A DNA stretch of 7,689 nucleotides from CBIFVZ01 sp966185765 (lineage in GTDB: Bacteria; Pseudomonadota; Gammaproteobacteria; Enterobacterales; Enterobacteriaceae). The stretch lies in assembly GCA_966185765.1 (NCBI GenBank), contig CBIFVZ010000122.1, positions 1-7,689 of the forward strand, given 5' to 3'. The notes under the pieces were generated by a model. The model searched no databases, had not been told where the DNA came from, and worked only from the letters and a program-made list of their open reading frames with translations. Positions 5,897 to 7,689 of the stretch are shown piece after piece. Both the position numbers and the translations under genes were made by a program. The stretch's first letter is position 1. Every line of letters begins with the position of its first letter.

Positions 5897-7663
5897 TTAG
5901 TAAGTACGTATTTTCGGCGGGAACGCCGGACGCAGTTTCGGCTCCATGTTCACCTTACGGCGCGTCATGGCGTCCTGCTGCGGCAGATACACGGAGTGGC
6001 ACAGCCAGTTTTCATCATCCCTGTCCGGGAAATCGAAGCGGCTATGCGCACCGCGGCTCTCGGTGCGGAAGTTGGCAGACATCGCCGTGGCGTAAGCCGT
6101 CTCCATCAGGTTGTCGAGTTCGAGGCACTCAACGCGCTGGGTGTTGAACTCGCTGGAGGTATCGTCCAGACGGGCATTTTTCAGGCGCTCGCGGATAGTC
6201 TTAAGCTGCTCCAGCCCTTTCGCCATCGCGTCGCCTTCGCGGAATACAGAGAAGTTATGCTGCATGCATTCCTGCAGCGCTTTGCGAATCTGTACCGGGT
6301 CTTCACCGTTGCGGTTGTTGTTCCAGCGGTTAAGACGCTCCAGAGACGCTTCCACATCAGACTCGCTGGCGTCGCGCAATGTGCCCTGCTCGGCAATCGA
6401 CTCCTGAAGATGCACACCGGCCGCGCGTCCAAAGACCACGAGGTCAAGCAGCGAGTTACCGCCCAGGCGGTTAGCACCATGTACCGATACGCAGGCAATC
6501 TCGCCTACGGCGAACAGGCCCGGAATCAACACGTCTTCGCCTTTTTCGTTCACCGTCAACGCCTGGCCGCTTACGCGGGTCGGGATCCCGCCCATCATGT
6601 AGTGGCAGGTCGGGATTACCGGAATCGGCTCTTTCACCGGGTCAACGTGGGCAAAGGTGCGTGAGAGTTCAAGGATGCCCGGCAGACGAGATTCCAGCAC
6701 CTCTTTGCCAAGATGGTCGAGCTTCAGTTTAGCGTGCGGGCCCCACGGACCGTCACAACCGCGACCTTCGCGAATTTCAATCATGATGGAACGAGCCACC
6801 ACGTCGCGACCGGCGAGGTCTTTAGCATTAGGTGCATAACGCTCCATAAAGCGCTCGCCGTGTTTGTTCAGCAGATAACCGCCCTCACCACGGCAGCCTT
6901 CGGTCACCAGCACGCCCGCCCCGGCAATACCGGTTGGGTGGAACTGCCACATCTCCATATCCTGCACCGGTACACCTGCACGCAGCGCCATGCCAACGCC
7001 GTCGCCGGTATTGATGTGTGCGTTAGTGGTAGACTGGTAGATACGGCCTGCGCCACCGGTGGCGAGCACCGTTGCACGTGCTTTGAAGTAAACCACTTCA
7101 CCGGTTTCAATACACAGCGCAGTACAACCCACAACGGCGCCATCCTGGTTTTTCACCAGATCGAGCGCGTACCATTCTGAGAAAATGGTGGTGTGGTTTT
7201 TCAGGTTTTGCTGATACAGCGTGTGCAAAAGCGCGTGACCGGTACGGTCTGCCGCTGCCGCTGTACGTGCGGCCTGCTCGCCGCCGAAGTTTTTCGACTG
7301 GCCGCCAAACGGGCGCTGATAGATACGACCATCGTCAAGACGTGAGAACGGTAGCCCCATATGTTCCAGCTCAAGAATCGCTTCCGGGCCGGTTTTACAC
7401 ATATATTCGATAGCGTCCTGGTCACCGATGTAGTCGGAACCTTTCACGGTATCGTACATGTGCCATTCCCAGTTATCTTCATGAGTGTTACCCAGTGCGA
7501 CCGTAATACCGCCCTGTGCAGACACCGTATGGGAACGAGTAGGAAAGACTTTAGACAGCAGAGCACAGGTCTGGCCCGACTGGGAAATCTGTAACGCCGC
7601 GCGCATACCTGCGCCGCCTGCGCCAATAACAACAGCATCAAATTCTCTGACTGGCAATTTCAT
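5897..7663 (-). CDS. sdhA: Succinate dehydrogenase flavoprotein subunit
   Basis: SdhA oxidises succinate to fumarate on covalently bound FAD and passes electrons to SdhB. It is the catalytic subunit of complex II, facing the cytoplasm. Starting at 7663 the product is 588 residues, the same as E. coli. A longer reading from 7675 would add MGCV, but those codons are the end of sdhD, so I reject it. The N-terminal dinucleotide-binding motif is VVIGAGGAGMRAAL (about 11-24). His45 in TRSHTVSAQGG is the covalent FAD attachment site. Active-site residues are His242 (QFHPTG), Arg286 (LAGRDVVARS, proton shuttle), His354 (PTCHYMMGG) and Arg399 (HGANRLGGNS). The C-terminus ends PAFPPKIRTY. The start overlaps the sdhD stop by one base, and a GGGG ribosome binding site sits inside sdhD. 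All key residues are intact. Confidence 0.98.
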   Translation of the reverse strand: MKLPVREFDAVVIGAGGAGMRAALQISQSGQTCALLSKVFPTRSHTVSAQGGITVALGNTHEDNWEWHMYDTVKGSDYIGDQDAIEYMCKTGPEAILELEHMGLPFSRLDDGRIYQRPFGGQSKNFGGEQAARTAAAADRTGHALLHTLYQQNLKNHTTIFSEWYALDLVKNQDGAVVGCTALCIETGEVVYFKARATVLATGGAGRIYQSTTNAHINTGDGVGMALRAGVPVQDMEMWQFHPTGIAGAGVLVTEGCRGEGGYLLNKHGERFMERYAPNAKDLAGRDVVARSIMIEIREGRGCDGPWGPHAKLKLDHLGKEVLESRLPGILELSRTFAHVDPVKEPIPVIPTCHYMMGGIPTRVSGQALTVNEKGEDVLIPGLFAVGEIACVSVHGANRLGGNSLLDLVVFGRAAGVHLQESIAEQGTLRDASESDVEASLERLNRWNNNRNGEDPVQIRKALQECMQHNFSVFREGDAMAKGLEQLKTIRERLKNARLDDTSSEFNTQRVECLELDNLMETAYATAMSANFRTESRGAHSRFDFPDRDDENWLCHSVYLPQQDAMTRRKVNMEPKLRPAFPPKIRTY

Positions 7664-7689
7664 TACACACCCCACACCACAACAAATCC
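7663..7689 (-). CDS. sdhD: Succinate dehydrogenase membrane anchor subunit, last eight codons and stop only
   Basis: Reading the minus strand into the window gives GFVVVWGV followed by TAA, identical to the remembered C-terminus of E. coli SdhD, the cytochrome b556 small membrane anchor of complex II. The rest lies beyond the right edge. The stop TAA (7665-7663) shares its final A with the sdhA ATG, a one-base overlap. The fragment is short, but its position and sequence make the identity very likely. Confidence 0.88.
   Translation of the reverse strand, partial: GFVVVWGV
7664..7673 (-). promoter_or_regulatory. sdhA ribosome binding site inside the end of sdhD
   Basis: GGGG (7673-7670 on the minus strand) lies 6 bases before the sdhA ATG and within the last codons of sdhD. 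It is the only purine-rich stretch at suitable distance. With the TAATG overlap, it suggests that sdhA translation is coupled to sdhD termination. Confidence 0.5.

Noticed and set aside
5996..6664. 222-codon plus-strand open frame
   Set aside because: It is antisense to the intact sdhA gene and has no motif.
7664..7675. sdhA start four codons upstream (GTG at 7675, MGCV)
   Set aside because: These bases encode the SdhD C-terminus, and the family N-terminus MKLPVREFDAVVIG begins at 7663.

Overview
The window is part of the TCA-cycle operon sdhCDAB-sucABCD of a gamma-proteobacterium, read entirely on the minus strand. Transcription runs from high to low coordinates. As remembered, the proteins match Escherichia coli K-12 SdhA, SdhB, SucA and SucB almost residue for residue, and gene order is the same. 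The host is therefore very probably a member of the Enterobacteriaceae. The fairly GC-rich third positions and small differences in SucA and SucB suggest an Enterobacter, Cronobacter or Klebsiella-like genus rather than E. coli itself, but I cannot fix the genus from this sequence alone.

Layout in transcription order: the last eight codons and stop of sdhD (7663-7689), sdhA (5897-7663), sdhB (5164-5880), a 283-base intergenic region (4881-5163), sucA (2070-4880), sucB (836-2053), a 97-base spacer with three small hairpins, and the first 246 codons of sucC (1-739, cut by the window edge). No coding gene is supported on the plus strand, and I see no tRNA, rRNA, insertion sequence, CRISPR array or phage gene.

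The genes encode consecutive TCA steps. SucA (E1) and SucB (E2) belong to the 2-oxoglutarate dehydrogenase complex, which makes succinyl-CoA; its E3 subunit Lpd is normally encoded elsewhere. SucC with SucD (outside the window) converts succinyl-CoA to succinate with substrate-level phosphorylation. SdhA and SdhB form the catalytic arm of succinate dehydrogenase (complex II) on the SdhC/SdhD membrane anchor and oxidise succinate to fumarate, passing electrons to quinone. Close spacing (one base overlap for sdhD/sdhA, 16 bases for sdhA/sdhB and sucA/sucB) fits one polycistronic mRNA. The main operon promoter would lie upstream of sdhC, beyond the right edge.

The coding part is ordinary and intact, with every catalytic or cofactor residue I checked present. 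The only structure the genes do not explain is in the two intergenic regions. The sdhB-sucA gap holds a long inverted repeat with 13-base perfect arms around a REP-like inner palindrome, a separate 10-bp hairpin, and a small hairpin that touches the sucA ribosome binding site. The sucB-sucC gap ends with a terminator-like hairpin before sucC. These look like RNA processing, stability or attenuation elements. I found no evidence for a new biological system here.
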